A DNA stretch of 64,000 nucleotides, taken from Acidobacteriota bacterium (GTDB lineage: Bacteria; Acidobacteriota; Blastocatellia; Pyrinomonadales; Pyrinomonadaceae). The stretch covers positions 1 through 64,000 of the forward strand of contig QHXR01000028.1 in assembly GCA_003223025.1 (NCBI GenBank), written 5' to 3'. Within the stretch, counting starts at the first letter, position 1. Every line of letters starts with the position of its first letter. The notes below the pieces were generated by a model that had not been told where the DNA came from, did no database searches, and worked only from the letters and a program-made list of their open reading frames with translations. Below, piece after piece: positions 1-7,973 of the stretch. Both the position numbers and the translations under genes were made by a program.

Positions 1-120
1 CAACATTTTCGACAAAACGCCCATAAACACGCTGTTTCAACAATCATATTTACAGTTTTTCAAAGAGCAATCCTGTAACCAATTGCAGTTATTCGACTTT
101 TAACGCAACGCTAGTGATTT

Positions 121-190
121 CGAATCTCAAATTTCCAATCTCAGATCTCCAATCTCGAATTTCAAATCTCAGGTCTCAAATCTCTCAACT
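121..190. repeat. Heptanucleotide tandem array, consensus near CAAATCT
   Basis: Ten consecutive 7-base units can be read without a phase break (cgaatct, caaattt, ccaatct, cagatct and so on). The last unit runs into the stop codon of the sigma factor gene on the minus strand. The rest of bases 1-184 holds no gene that I can support. Confidence 0.75.
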
Positions 191-748
191 CTTCAGTCTT
201 CGATGCAGCCATGCCTTTGCCATCACCCATTCGCGCTTCACCGTCGCCGGGGAAATGCCCGCGACATGCGCCGTTTCGTCGATCGTTAGCCCGCCGAAGA
301 AACGAAGCTCAACGATCCGGGCTTGCTGTTCGTCGAACTTGGCAAGCTCGCGTAGCGCTTCGTCGACCGCTAGCAAATCGATATCCGGTTCGTTCGAAAG
401 ACTGTCCGCGTCTTCAAGAGAGATCCGCTGCACTTCGCCGCCGCGCTTCTCGGCGAGTTTTGCACGGGCGTGGTCAACCAGAATGTGACGCATGATGTTC
501 GCCGAGACCGCAAAGAAGTGCGCACGGTCCTGCCAACTGATGTCGGAAATGTCGATCAGCTTCATGTACGCTTCATGTACCAAAGCGGTCGGCTGGAGCG
601 TGTGATCGGACTTCTCTTTACGAAGATACTGGCTGGCGATCTTTCGCAACTCGTCGTAAACGAGTGTCAGCAGCATGTCGGCCGAAGCCCTGTTGCCGCC
701 ACTCCAGTCCTTTAGAATGACCGATATTTCCTGTAGTTTCTCACTCAC
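185..748 (-). CDS. ECF-type RNA polymerase sigma factor
   Basis: Directs RNA polymerase to a dedicated promoter set. Region 2 is visible near the N-terminus (LTLVYDELRKIA, then TLQPTALVHEAYMKL and FFAVSANIMRHILVDHAR). Region 4 is the C-terminal helix-turn-helix (RIVELRFFGGLTIDETA, then ISPATVKREW). This pattern matches the family that TIGRFAMs calls TIGR02999, which is expanded in Acidobacteria. I chose the GTG at 748, giving 187 residues, the family's usual size, and a purine-rich stretch lies just upstream. The longer open frame to 952 begins with unrelated basic sequence. No anti-sigma gene is adjacent, so the inducing signal is unknown. The stop codon falls in a heptamer array. Confidence 0.85.
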   Translation of the reverse strand: MSEKLQEISVILKDWSGGNRASADMLLTLVYDELRKIASQYLRKEKSDHTLQPTALVHEAYMKLIDISDISWQDRAHFFAVSANIMRHILVDHARAKLAEKRGGEVQRISLEDADSLSNEPDIDLLAVDEALRELAKFDEQQARIVELRFFGGLTIDETAHVAGISPATVKREWVMAKAWLHRRLKS

Positions 749-1005
749 CTTCCCGGCAATTATAAGCGAATCGAAAAAAAATAAAATTTTGTGAGCCGAT
801 TTGAACTCTAATTCCGCTAAATAGTTTAGAGGCCCCGAGAATTTGCGGGCTGTTTGGCAAGAATTTGGGTGATAAGGTTTGAGTTCGGCGACGCGGGACC
901 TGCGAGACCCCGCGACACGCTTTACGGCGAACGGCGGATTCGACCTTTCCACAAAGTCAATCTAGCGATGCTAGCCCGGGGGAGCCGGCATTGCTTAATT
1001 GGCGC

Positions 1006-1034
1006 AAAAAAGCACCCTGAATAAGGGTGCTTTT
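1006..1034 (-). terminator. Rho-independent terminator
   Basis: An 11-bp perfect stem (AAAAGCACCCT at 1008-1018, AGGGTGCTTTT at 1024-1034) has a 5-base loop. Read on the minus strand it ends in a run of T. It lies just downstream of the minus-strand gene ending at 1046, and could also work on the plus strand. Confidence 0.8.
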
Positions 1035-1045
1035 GGCGTTTTGTG

Positions 1046-1297
1046 CTACTGAATGCCGGCTGGTAAAAGCGATCCTTTTGGGTCGGACGCGAATGCGTAT
1101 CCTTCCTCGATCTTCCCGATTATCCCGTGAAAATTGATCTCATCGTTCGAGACGACGACTACCACGTCGCCCGGGCTGAACTTTTTCTCATCGATCGGAA
1201 ACTTGATGATCGTCGCGTTCCCGTTCTCCTGTGCGACGGCTTCGTATTCAAACGTATCGGCGTTAAAACTAATTGTCTGACAAAATGCTACTTCCAT
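1046..1297 (-). CDS. Small conserved-looking protein of unknown function
   Basis: 83 residues, no recognised family. It is acidic and beta-rich in appearance, with a central PGDVVVVVSND stretch that recalls a small beta-barrel. It follows the putative lipoprotein gene at 1308-1658 by 10 bases, and a strong terminator comes directly after it, so the two probably form a two-gene transcript. The upstream protein also has a PGDVLVYRY stretch, which suggests related folds or function. I do not assign a role. Confidence 0.55.
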   Translation of the reverse strand: MEVAFCQTISFNADTFEYEAVAQENGNATIIKFPIDEKKFSPGDVVVVVSNDEINFHGIIGKIEEGYAFASDPKGSLLPAGIQ

Positions 1298-1307
1298 GAA
1301 TTTCTAG

Positions 1308-1658
1308 TTACGGATTGATCCAGATGATCACCTTCCGCTCGTCTCCCTGCTCCGTTTCGTATTTCAAAAGATCGGCTTTGGTCATCGAGACCTCCCGACT
1401 TGTATCGAACGCCTTTAGACGCTCGTCGTTGCCCGCCGTACCTTCTTTTTGACTGGGGTTGAAATAGATCTTATCGCCTTCGATCTTCGTGATCTTGTCG
1501 GCATAGAACCAGCTCTTCCCTTCTTTCTGATAGCGGTAAACAAGTACGTCGCCCGGCTTAACGGCCTCGAGTTGGGCCTTTGTCACCGAATTTACCCCGC
1601 ACGCGACTCCAAAAAGCACAGCCGCGAATGCGAACTTAAATAAAAATCCCTTGCGCAT
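1308..1658 (-). CDS. Putative small lipoprotein
   Basis: 116 residues. The N-terminus (MRKG, then a hydrophobic stretch to GVAC at residues 17-20) looks like a signal peptide with lipidation at Cys20. The mature part has a VKPGDVLVYRYQKEGKSW stretch and alternating beta-like segments. It may be an SH3-like or Tudor-like barrel facing the periplasm, but this is inference. It heads a likely operon with the gene at 1046-1297. No enzymatic motif is seen. Confidence 0.55.
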   Translation of the reverse strand: MRKGFLFKFAFAAVLFGVACGVNSVTKAQLEAVKPGDVLVYRYQKEGKSWFYADKITKIEGDKIYFNPSQKEGTAGNDERLKAFDTSREVSMTKADLLKYETEQGDERKVIIWINP

Positions 1659-1765
1659 ATATGCTCCCTCCGCGAATACCTTATAGAAAGATCAAGTTTC
1701 GGATTTTAGTTGATTGAGACTGGGAAGTCCAAAGAGATGGATGGTGTCGGGCAGCTCCCGACGTC

Positions 1766-1852
1766 TTCTTTCCGTGTTTCTCCGTTTTATTCCGTGCATT
1801 CCGTGGTTCTGCCCGAAGAAACCACGGAATGCACTGAACACACGGAAAAAGA
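1766..1852. repeat. Intergenic inverted repeat
   Basis: A perfect 15-bp inverted repeat (1794-1808 with 1820-1834, 11-base loop) is surrounded by looser complementary arms. It lies between the convergent or tandem ends of neighbouring genes. The rest of 1659-1865 shows no gene. Confidence 0.6.
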
Positions 1853-1865
1853 AGAAGCGGAAGAA

Positions 1866-3059
1866 TCACATAGAAGGCGAGAACCTAAAATCCAACGTGA
1901 TCGCATCGTGGTCCGACAGTGGAGTTCCGTCGTCATCGACGAGATCACCGACGGTGTGCGGCTGCGTGCCGGGAGCTATTTCGATTCCATGTCCGGCGAA
2001 CCAGTCGAGTCGACCTGACACGCGACCGCCGACTCGATTCGCCGCCCAGAAGATAAACGGGAAGCACCATTCCGGAACCCAGTCGCGGAGGTTCGTATTT
2101 TTTTCGATGCTGCCGACGTCGTAATGAATCGTTCCGGCCCCGACCTCATTCAACGACTTATATTCGTAACCGCGTGATTCGATCTCACGGAAAAGAGCCT
2201 TTTCAAAATATCGATCGGGATGCGGATAGTGATTCTTCACGACGTTCTTTACGCCCATCATCACGCGTCGCCAGTATCCGAGGATCGCTCGCCGTGCGCT
2301 TTGCGCATTGAACGTCGTCGTGTTCCAATCGCCGCCGATCAAAGTTGGAAGCTTCGGAAGCGTGTCGAGATGATCAAGGATGATCTTCATCTGCAGATGC
2401 CGGTGAGCACGCGAGCAGTGCGCGTCGAGATGTACCGTGACGGTTCGAAATGTTCCCGAAGGATGTTCGATGTCGGCTATCAGCGCGCGGAGATATCCGA
2501 GTCGTTTCTCCTTTCCCCACATCTTATCTTTTCCGTTCGGCAGCGGAACCGCGTGAACGTTCTTCATCGGCCACTTCGAAAACGTCGCGAGGCCGTGGAT
2601 CGACTTCGTATTCTCGCCTTCGGATTCCGATTCGACTCCGCTTCCCTTCTGCAGCGCGACATAGACCGGTGCGAATGCGTAGTTGAGATCCAATCGCTGG
2701 GCTATCTCGCGCGCGATAAATCGATTACCGCTCCGCGCCATCCCGTAATCGAGCTCGGTGAGAAGAAGGACGTCTTTATCTTTTAGCTGATCGTGATTCT
2801 TGAGCGCGTCGATGATGCCTTCGAAGATGTTCCCGCGTTCGATGTTCCAAGCCAAAGCGCTTATCCATTTTGGATTTTGGATTTTGGATTTTGGATTGTT
2901 TTGCTCGACGACAACGGCATTCATGATCCGTTCAACCTCAGGCCGGATTTTCGTGTAGAGATCCGACGCCTCCATCTCGGTGGTCGATTCGAATTTCAGA
3001 AGTTCGGGGAAATGTCTGGCAAGATCGTGATCGAGAACGCTCGGATCGGTCGAAGTCAT
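1866..3059 (-). CDS. Endonuclease/exonuclease/phosphatase (EEP) fold hydrolase
   Basis: About 397 residues from the ATG at 3059. The EEP metal-dependent phosphoesterase core is visible: WNIERG (early Asn and Glu metal ligand), LLTELDYG, the HLDAH strand, GGDWNT (catalytic Asp and Asn) and C-terminal LSDHDAI (Asp-His pair). Substrate cannot be told: DNA, a phospholipid or an inositol phosphate are all possible. The open frame continues to 3191, but those extra 44 residues translate a palindromic repeat, so I reject them. Residues 55-65 (NPKSKIQNPK) are encoded by a heptamer array inserted in frame, just before the WNIERG strand. Confidence 0.78.
   Translation of the reverse strand: MTSTDPSVLDHDLARHFPELLKFESTTEMEASDLYTKIRPEVERIMNAVVVEQNNPKSKIQNPKWISALAWNIERGNIFEGIIDALKNHDQLKDKDVLLLTELDYGMARSGNRFIAREIAQRLDLNYAFAPVYVALQKGSGVESESEGENTKSIHGLATFSKWPMKNVHAVPLPNGKDKMWGKEKRLGYLRALIADIEHPSGTFRTVTVHLDAHCSRAHRHLQMKIILDHLDTLPKLPTLIGGDWNTTTFNAQSARRAILGYWRRVMMGVKNVVKNHYPHPDRYFEKALFREIESRGYEYKSLNEVGAGTIHYDVGSIEKNTNLRDWVPEWCFPFIFWAANRVGGRVSGRLDWFAGHGIEIAPGTQPHTVGDLVDDDGTPLSDHDAITLDFRFSPSM
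2866..2897. repeat. Heptamer array (GATTTTG)n inside the EEP hydrolase gene
   Basis: Four 7-base units plus a partial one, read as NPKSKIQN on the coding strand. The same array occurs at 23903, 42096 and 61721. Confidence 0.85.
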
Positions 3060-3112
3060 AAGGAGTAAGGATAGCGAAGCGAGTCTGGCGAGTCTATCGG
3101 GTCGATCGAGTC

Positions 3113-3325
3113 GGTGAAGTCTCTTAAGCTCGCGTAGCGAGCGACAGCATAAAGCCCCCAGCCTTAGCTGGGGGTAAAGCACGCCACACAAGAGAGCTCG
3201 CGAAGCGAGCGGCAGACCGAATATTTCGTCGTCTGTCGCTCACTACGCGAGCTTGCGACCCGTATGAGCAAACCCCCAGCTCACGCTGGGGGCTTTATGC
3301 TGTCGCTCGCATACGCGAGCTTAAA
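3113..3325. repeat. Palindromic repeat element, AGCTCGCGTAGCGAGC family
   Basis: Left and right parts are imperfect inverted copies. Each has a short palindrome of the GCTCGCgtaGCGAGCG type, then GACAGCATAAAGCCCCCAGC and its complement. Inside is a further hairpin around CCCCCAGC/GCTGGGGG. The same family recurs at 4583-4785 and 19584-19780. The gap between the EEP gene and the ATP-grasp gene holds nothing else. Confidence 0.85.
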
Positions 3326-3358
3326 TCCGCTTCGAATCCAACAGTCTCGATAGACTTC

Positions 3359-4570
3359 CTAATCATCGTATCTCTCCTTCGCCGGTGCGACCGCGAGGAA
3401 GTCGGTCGCAATTCGCTCGGCGTATGTCTCAAGCAATTCGCTCACGCGTTTTTCCTTTCTCGAATAAAAAATCAATCCGACGTGCTTCGGTTTGGAAACT
3501 CGATAGACGATCTCGGAATCCACATACTGCGAAGTGTCCGGCTCGTCCTGTTTCGCGAGTGCGAGCGCGACACCGGCGAAATCTTTTCTGAGCTTCGGCA
3601 GTTTGTACGGGCGATCTTTCGTCGATGTCTCGAGCTTTGCCCACTCGCGCCACAGGTTGAAATTGCATGCGTGCTCAAGAACGTTTGCGATATACGCGCC
3701 GCCGACGCGGCATGCAACCTCGAGCAAATAAAACTTTCCATCCTCAGAACTCTGCAGAAACTCGGCGTGCGAAACACCGCGCTCGTATTTGAATGCACTG
3801 AGCAGTTGCTCGTTCAATTTCTCGAGCTCTTTCCGCTCCTTCGATTTGTACGAGACGATCGACGTCGTAAAAACTCCGCCGTAGTGCGTCACGCTGAACG
3901 GAGGCGTGCCGTATTTGCTGACGCCGCACGCGAGCACTTTGCCGCGATCGACGATCGAGTCGACGTGATAGACATTTCCGGCGATAAATTTTTCGAGCAC
4001 GAACTGCGACGGATGATCGCGCCAGTTGTTGCGACTGTCGAGATCGGTGAGAACGTCCCAGACCTGCTCTTTCGTTTCGCATTTTCGAATGCCAAACGCC
4101 GAGACTTCGTAACGCGGTTTTACGATCAACGGTCCGGGGACGCGTTCGAGAAAAGCATCGATCTCATTTTGCGTAAAGACGCCGGTGAATTCCGGACAAA
4201 GGATCCCGGCTTCGTTGGCGACGTTTCGCATGGAGAGCTTGTCGCGGAATCGCAAAGCGTGTGAGCTCGTCATGCCGCCGAGCTGAAGATGCTCGCGTGC
4301 CCGCGCAGCTGTCGAGACATCGAACTCATCCAATCGCACGAGTCGATCGATCTTTCGCGATCCGGCGATGTTGGTGACCGCCCGGATGTAATCTTCCGGC
4401 GACGCATTATCTTCGACCGTCTTCACATCGCTCAGCGCCGTCCAAACCCACGGCTCGTCGAGAAGTTTTTTTCGCGTAACGAGCGTGACGTTCCAGCCGG
4501 CATTTTGAGCTTCGTCTAAAAACTCATTTCCCTTGTGCTCGCTAGCGATGCAGACGATGTGATTTTTCAT
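3359..4570 (-). CDS. ATP-grasp domain ligase-like protein
   Basis: 403 residues from the ATG at 4570. It looks like an ATP-grasp carboxylate-amine/thiol ligase. An N-terminal Rossmann-like domain starts MKNHIVCIASEHKG. The ATP-binding part has GPLIVKPRYEVSAFGI (Lys in the first ATP-grasp loop), FVLEKFIAGNVYHVDSIVD, and the metal-binding strand FYLLEVACRVGG. Substrate is unknown; relatives include carbamoyl-phosphate synthase-like and peptide-ligase-like enzymes. The frame stays open to 4747 only because the upstream palindromic element lacks stops. The gene is bracketed by two copies of that element (3113-3325 and 4583-4785). Confidence 0.8.
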   Translation of the reverse strand: MKNHIVCIASEHKGNEFLDEAQNAGWNVTLVTRKKLLDEPWVWTALSDVKTVEDNASPEDYIRAVTNIAGSRKIDRLVRLDEFDVSTAARAREHLQLGGMTSSHALRFRDKLSMRNVANEAGILCPEFTGVFTQNEIDAFLERVPGPLIVKPRYEVSAFGIRKCETKEQVWDVLTDLDSRNNWRDHPSQFVLEKFIAGNVYHVDSIVDRGKVLACGVSKYGTPPFSVTHYGGVFTTSIVSYKSKERKELEKLNEQLLSAFKYERGVSHAEFLQSSEDGKFYLLEVACRVGGAYIANVLEHACNFNLWREWAKLETSTKDRPYKLPKLRKDFAGVALALAKQDEPDTSQYVDSEIVYRVSKPKHVGLIFYSRKEKRVSELLETYAERIATDFLAVAPAKERYDD

Positions 4571-4582
4571 ACTACATAACCG

Positions 4583-4785
4583 TCGAAGACGGTGACGGCA
4601 TAAAGCCCCGGGTGGAGCGAAGCGAAACCCGGGGTTAACAGTCGACGGATTCAGAAGCTCGCGAATGTGAGCGACGGAGTTTGTCGCGAAGGCCATCGCT
4701 CGCATACGCGAGCTTGGCCACTTGATGGCATTTCCCCGGGTTTGCACCCGGGGCTTTACGCCGTCGCTCGCTTCGCGAGCTTAAG
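4583..4785. repeat. Palindromic repeat element, AGCTCGCGTAGCGAGC family
   Basis: Second copy of the family, with GCATAAAGCCCCGGGTG and a GGGTTTGCACCCGGGGC counterpart plus terminal TCGCTCGCTTCGCGAGC palindromes. It fills the space between the ATP-grasp start codon and the DoxX stop codon. Confidence 0.82.
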
Positions 4786-4797
4786 ACAAGACGCACC

Positions 4798-5217
4798 TTA
4801 CTTCCTCAAAAATCTATCCAGGCTCCAGTCGCCGGCACCCATGAACAGGTGAGCGAGGGCGATGAAAAAATACAAGAAGGCGAGTTCTTGTTTCGGAAAC
4901 GGATCGGCGCGATGCACGCCGAGGAGCGCGGTTCCCATCGTAAACGTGATAAAGAATGCGGCCGGTCGCGTGAATAATCCGAGTGCGAGACATGCTCCGC
5001 CGAGCGATTCGGATAAGCCCGCGGCCCATGCAAATGCGGTCGGAGCGGGAAAGCCGAGACCGGCCGTCGCGTTGATGAATCCTTCGGACGGCGGGATCTT
5101 GCCCATCCCGTGCGACATTAGCAGCGCAACGCCCGCGAAAATTCTCAACAGCGTCAGCCCGGCGTTTGCCGGCACCGATAGACCTGATTCACCGCCGAAG
5201 AGTACTCGTTTCAGCAT
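4798..5217 (-). CDS. DoxX family membrane protein
   Basis: 139 residues with four predicted membrane segments: LTLLRIFAGVALLMSHGMGK, FAWAAGLSESLGGACLALGL, the FFITFTMGTALLGV segment and LAFLYFFIALAHLFMGAG. The pattern of a first-helix Arg, a gap, then GLxES and a late GAGxWSLD motif is typical of DoxX/YphA-like proteins. Family members are linked to quinone or thiosulfate redox chemistry or to sulfur and oxidative stress in other bacteria; here no partner gene shows the role. It is transcribed away from the site-2 protease gene, so 5218-5324 should hold a divergent promoter. Confidence 0.85.
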   Translation of the reverse strand: MLKRVLFGGESGLSVPANAGLTLLRIFAGVALLMSHGMGKIPPSEGFINATAGLGFPAPTAFAWAAGLSESLGGACLALGLFTRPAAFFITFTMGTALLGVHRADPFPKQELAFLYFFIALAHLFMGAGDWSLDRFLRK

Positions 5218-5324
5218 CCCTTTTTCTCCCGCAACCGTTTTATTTTAGGAGGAAAGAATGGCACAATTTCAAGGCAAAGACAAAGAACTTCGGGCTGCAT
5301 TTCAGCCGCTAACTTCTTCTTAAC

Positions 5325-6008
5325 ATGGGCAACATCGACATCGCTGATTTCTTTTCCAAACTGATCATCCACATGGTGATCTGGATATTCGCGGTGTCTG
5401 CTCACGAAGCGGCGCACGCCTGGACGTCGCTGAAATTCGGCGACGACACGGCCGAGCGACTCGGACGCGTAACGTTAAATCCGCTCCCGCACATCGATCC
5501 GCTTGGGACGTTGGTCCTACCGATCGTCGCATTCATCGCGAGCTATTCGCCGACGGCCGCCGGCTTTCCGCTGCTGATGTGGGGAAAACCGACTCCGGTG
5601 AATCCGATGAAGTGGCGTCACAAGGATATCGCGAACGTATGCGTCTCGCTGGCCGGTATCGCGACGAATCTGATCATCGCAACGACCGTCGCGGTCGGAC
5701 TAAAACTCCTCATCAGTTTTGAGGTCATCAATCGAAACAACATCGATTCGAGCGTCGTCAGAATCATTTTTACGTTCCTCGTCGGCACGATTCTGCTCAA
5801 CGTCGGACTCGCCGTATTCAATCTTCTTCCTCTACCGCCACTCGACGGAGGAATGGCGCTCGAGAGTCTTTTACCGAGAAGCTTCGAACCCCTGTTCGAG
5901 CTTTTGAAGACGTACGGATTTCTGATCCTGTTCCTTCTGATGTGGATGGGAGTGTTGAGCTATATCGTCGGGCCTCTGAATAGGTTCATACTTAATCTCC
6001 TCTTCTAA
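5325..6008 (+). CDS. Site-2 protease family (M50) membrane metalloprotease
   Basis: 227 residues and several hydrophobic helices. The zinc site HEAAH is at residues 27-31 in the first helix. The third ligand is Asp174 in NLLPLPPLDGG. This is the short M50 form without a PDZ domain, as in YwhC/rip-like proteins; such proteins cleave membrane-embedded substrates such as anti-sigma factors in characterised relatives. The stop is one base from the trpS start, so the two are probably co-transcribed. The substrate is not apparent from the context. Confidence 0.87.
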   Translation: MGNIDIADFFSKLIIHMVIWIFAVSAHEAAHAWTSLKFGDDTAERLGRVTLNPLPHIDPLGTLVLPIVAFIASYSPTAAGFPLLMWGKPTPVNPMKWRHKDIANVCVSLAGIATNLIIATTVAVGLKLLISFEVINRNNIDSSVVRIIFTFLVGTILLNVGLAVFNLLPLPPLDGGMALESLLPRSFEPLFELLKTYGFLILFLLMWMGVLSYIVGPLNRFILNLLF

Positions 6009-6009
6009 A

Positions 6010-6987
6010 ATGCGGAAAAGAATATTTAGCGGCGCGCAGCCGACGGGTCAGCTTCACATCGGCAATTATTTAGGTGCGCTCAAAAACTGGGTCGCGCTTC
6101 AGGACGAGTACGAGAGTTTTTACTGCATCGTCAATCTCCATGCGATCACGCTTCCGCAGGATCCCGCGACGCTCAGGCAGAAGACACGCGATCTCGCGCG
6201 CATATATCTCGCCGCCGGTATCGATCCTGAAAAGTCGACGGTTTTCGTTCAGTCCGATGTCGCGGAACATACGGAACTGACATGGGTGCTCGCGTGCGTT
6301 TCACGACTCGGGGAGTTGGAACGGATGACGCAGTTTAAAGATAAAGGAAAAGGTAATCGCGAACGATCCAGCTCGGGTCTACTGATGTATCCGGTCCTGA
6401 TGGCCGCGGACATTCTGCTCTATCAAACCGATCTCGTTCCCGTCGGTCAGGATCAGAAGCAGCATCTCGAACTGACGCGCGATCTCGCAGAAAGATTCAA
6501 TCGCGATTTCGGCGAGACGTTCAAGATTCCCGAGCCTTTCATTCCGAAAGCCGGGGCGAATATCAAATCGCTTCAGGATCCGGCGAAGAAGATGTCGAAG
6601 TCGGACGAAAACGTCGCGGGCTCGATCTTTCTACTCGACGATGCCGACACGGTGACAAAGAAGATCAAACGAGCGGTCACGGATTCGGGAACGGATATTG
6701 AGTTCGACGAAACGCGTCCGGCGATCACGAATCTCCTGACGATCTTTCAACTCCTCACCGGAAAATCCAACGACGAGTGCGAGCAGCATTTCGAAGGAAA
6801 AGGTTACGGACATTTCAAGACGGAGCTCGCCGAAACCGTCGTCGAATTTTTGAAACCGTTTCAGGAACGCATGAAGGAGTACGATGATGCTGCTCTCGAC
6901 TCGATCCTGAAGGCTGGAGCGGAGAAAGCTCGTTCGATCGCCGGTGAAACGCTGGCTGATGTATATCGAAAGATGGGGATCGCTTAG
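6010..6987 (+). CDS. trpS: Tryptophanyl-tRNA synthetase
   Basis: Charges tRNA-Trp with tryptophan in the cytoplasm. 325 residues, the normal bacterial size. The class I signatures are HIGNY (residues 17-21, variant of HIGH) and KMSKS (194-198). GAQPTGQLHIGNYLGAL at the start and PVGQDQKQHLELTRDLAERFN in the middle are characteristic of TrpRS. It begins one base after the protease stop codon with no room for a separate promoter. Just after its stop lies a short repeat element. Confidence 0.96.
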   Translation: MRKRIFSGAQPTGQLHIGNYLGALKNWVALQDEYESFYCIVNLHAITLPQDPATLRQKTRDLARIYLAAGIDPEKSTVFVQSDVAEHTELTWVLACVSRLGELERMTQFKDKGKGNRERSSSGLLMYPVLMAADILLYQTDLVPVGQDQKQHLELTRDLAERFNRDFGETFKIPEPFIPKAGANIKSLQDPAKKMSKSDENVAGSIFLLDDADTVTKKIKRAVTDSGTDIEFDETRPAITNLLTIFQLLTGKSNDECEQHFEGKGYGHFKTELAETVVEFLKPFQERMKEYDDAALDSILKAGAEKARSIAGETLADVYRKMGIA

Positions 6988-6989
6988 GA

Positions 6990-7056
6990 ACGGACTGGAC
7001 CGCAGGCATCCCTGCCTGCAACGCCGTGGCTTCCGCGGCGTCAAACTGGAGAATTC
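6990..7056. repeat. Short copy of the GGACCGCAGGC palindromic element
   Basis: Contains GGACTGGACCGCAGGCATCC followed by CTGCCTGCAACGCCGTGGCT and GCGGCGTCAAACTGG. It is a compact relative of the elements at 22964, 25353, 38035 and 18083. It sits between trpS and the ArsC-like gene. Confidence 0.7.
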
Positions 7057-7082
7057 GGCGAATAGTTGATAGCTTCAAAATC

Positions 7083-7445
7083 ATGGCAAAGAACAAGATC
7101 ACCATCTACGAAAAGCCTACCTGATCGACGTGCCGAAATTTGGCTACGCTGTTTCGTGAAAACGGCATCGACGCGGAAAGGATAAATTACTTTAATCAAC
7201 CGTTCACTGAGCAGTCGCTCAGGAAATTGATAATGAAGCTTGGACTATCGCCATTCGAGATCCTTAGGAAAGGCGAAGCTCAGGCGAAGGAGCTCGGGCT
7301 TAACGCTGATACGCCGCCGGGCGATATCATCAAATACATCGTGCAATATCCGGCGCTTCTGCAGCGCCCCATCGTCGAGGTTGGCGACCGCGCGATCATG
7401 GCAAGACCGGCTGAGAAAGCTTTAACTATAGTTTCTGGTTCCTAG
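7083..7445 (+). CDS. ArsC/Spx-like thioredoxin-fold protein, candidate selenoprotein (in-frame TGA)
   Basis: From the ATG at 7083 the frame reads MAKNKITIYEKPT, then TGA at 7122-7124, then STCRNLATLFRENG, and continues to a TAG at 7443. In ArsC/Spx/YffB-like proteins that position is the redox-active Cys of a CxxC motif (family pattern KPTCxxCR), so the motif here would be U-S-T-C. Length with the TGA read through is 120 residues, matching the family. Downstream features also fit: SPFEILRKGEA and QRPIVEVGDRAIMARP. Reading as selenocysteine would need SelA/SelB/tRNA-Sec, none of which is in this window. A nonsense mutation or base-call error is the alternative. The last five or six codons come from a heptamer array. 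Confidence 0.72.
7122..7171 (+). promoter_or_regulatory. Possible SECIS-like stem-loop after the in-frame TGA
   Basis: TGCCG (7131-7135) can pair with CGGCA (7163-7167). TCGA (7125-7128) can pair with TCGA (7168-7171) across a two-base bulge. An alternative inner stem CGAAA/TTTCG (7134-7138, 7152-7156) encloses a loop with GG. Placement is where bacterial SECIS elements lie, but the fold is weak and was judged by eye. Confidence 0.3.
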
Positions 7446-7485
7446 TTTATAGTTTCGAGTTTCTTGTTTCTTGTTTCTTGTTTAG
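7430..7485. repeat. Heptamer array, consensus AGTTTCT/TGTTTCT
   Basis: Eight in-phase units (agtttct, ggttcct, agtttat, agtttcg, agtttct, tgtttct twice, tgtttag). It starts inside the ArsC-like gene and supplies its stop codon. Confidence 0.85.
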
Positions 7486-7566
7486 TGTTCCTTCGTGTGG
7501 GTTAGTGGTTCCAGTCTGAAAAGATAAGAACTGGAACCACGAAATAACACTAAGCAACACTAAAAA
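7479..7566. repeat. Inverted repeat, GTGGTTCCAGT family
   Basis: AGTGGTTCCAGT pairs with ACTGGAACCAC around a loop, with longer imperfect outer arms (TTTAGTGTTC with AACACTAA). The same family is at 22084-22139. It precedes the DUF2237 gene. Confidence 0.75.
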
Positions 7567-7574
7567 GAAAAATC

Positions 7575-7973
7575 ATGAGCATCACAAACGGAAACGGACA
7601 TTACCCGAAACCGAAGAACGTACTCGGCGGAGACCTCGAGCTTTGCTGCACGAGTCCGATGACCGGATTTTATCGAGACGGCTATTGCAAGACCGGCCCC
7701 GAAGATACGGGTCGACATACCGTTTGCATCCTCGCGACAACTGAATTCCTCGCGTACTCAAAATCGGCCGGCAACGATCTCTCGACCCCGATGCCGCAGT
7801 ATTCGTTTCCCGGATTGGTCGAAGGCGACAAATGGTGTCTGGTGGCGATGCGTTGGAAGCAAGCCATGGAAGCGGGCATGGCTCCGCAAGTGATACTCGA
7901 AGCGACGCACGAATCCGTGCTCGAGATCGTCTCGCTCGAGGACCTAAAAGCACACGCGATCGACCAGGATTGA
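7575..7973 (+). CDS. DUF2237 family protein
   Basis: 132 residues. The sequence follows DUF2237 closely: KNVLGGDLELCCTSPMTGFY, RDGYCKTGPEDTGRHTVC, a FLAYSKSAGNDLSTP segment, then PQYSFPGLVEGDKWCLVA and RWKQAMEAGMAPQV. Function of this family is not established. The conserved Cys pairs may suggest metal binding, but that is inference. Its stop overlaps the DinB start (TGATG), so the two genes are translationally coupled. Confidence 0.88.
   Translation: MSITNGNGHYPKPKNVLGGDLELCCTSPMTGFYRDGYCKTGPEDTGRHTVCILATTEFLAYSKSAGNDLSTPMPQYSFPGLVEGDKWCLVAMRWKQAMEAGMAPQVILEATHESVLEIVSLEDLKAHAIDQD

Noticed and set aside
3059-3191. N-terminal extension of the EEP hydrolase to 3191
   Set aside because: It translates the palindromic element; the family sequence begins after ATG 3059.
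3482-4264. 260-codon plus-strand open frame over the ATP-grasp gene
   Set aside because: The minus-strand ATP-grasp protein explains this DNA, and the antisense peptide has no family features.
4571-4747. N-terminal extension of the ATP-grasp protein
   Set aside because: The codons run through a repeat element; MKNHIVCIASEHKG is the natural start.
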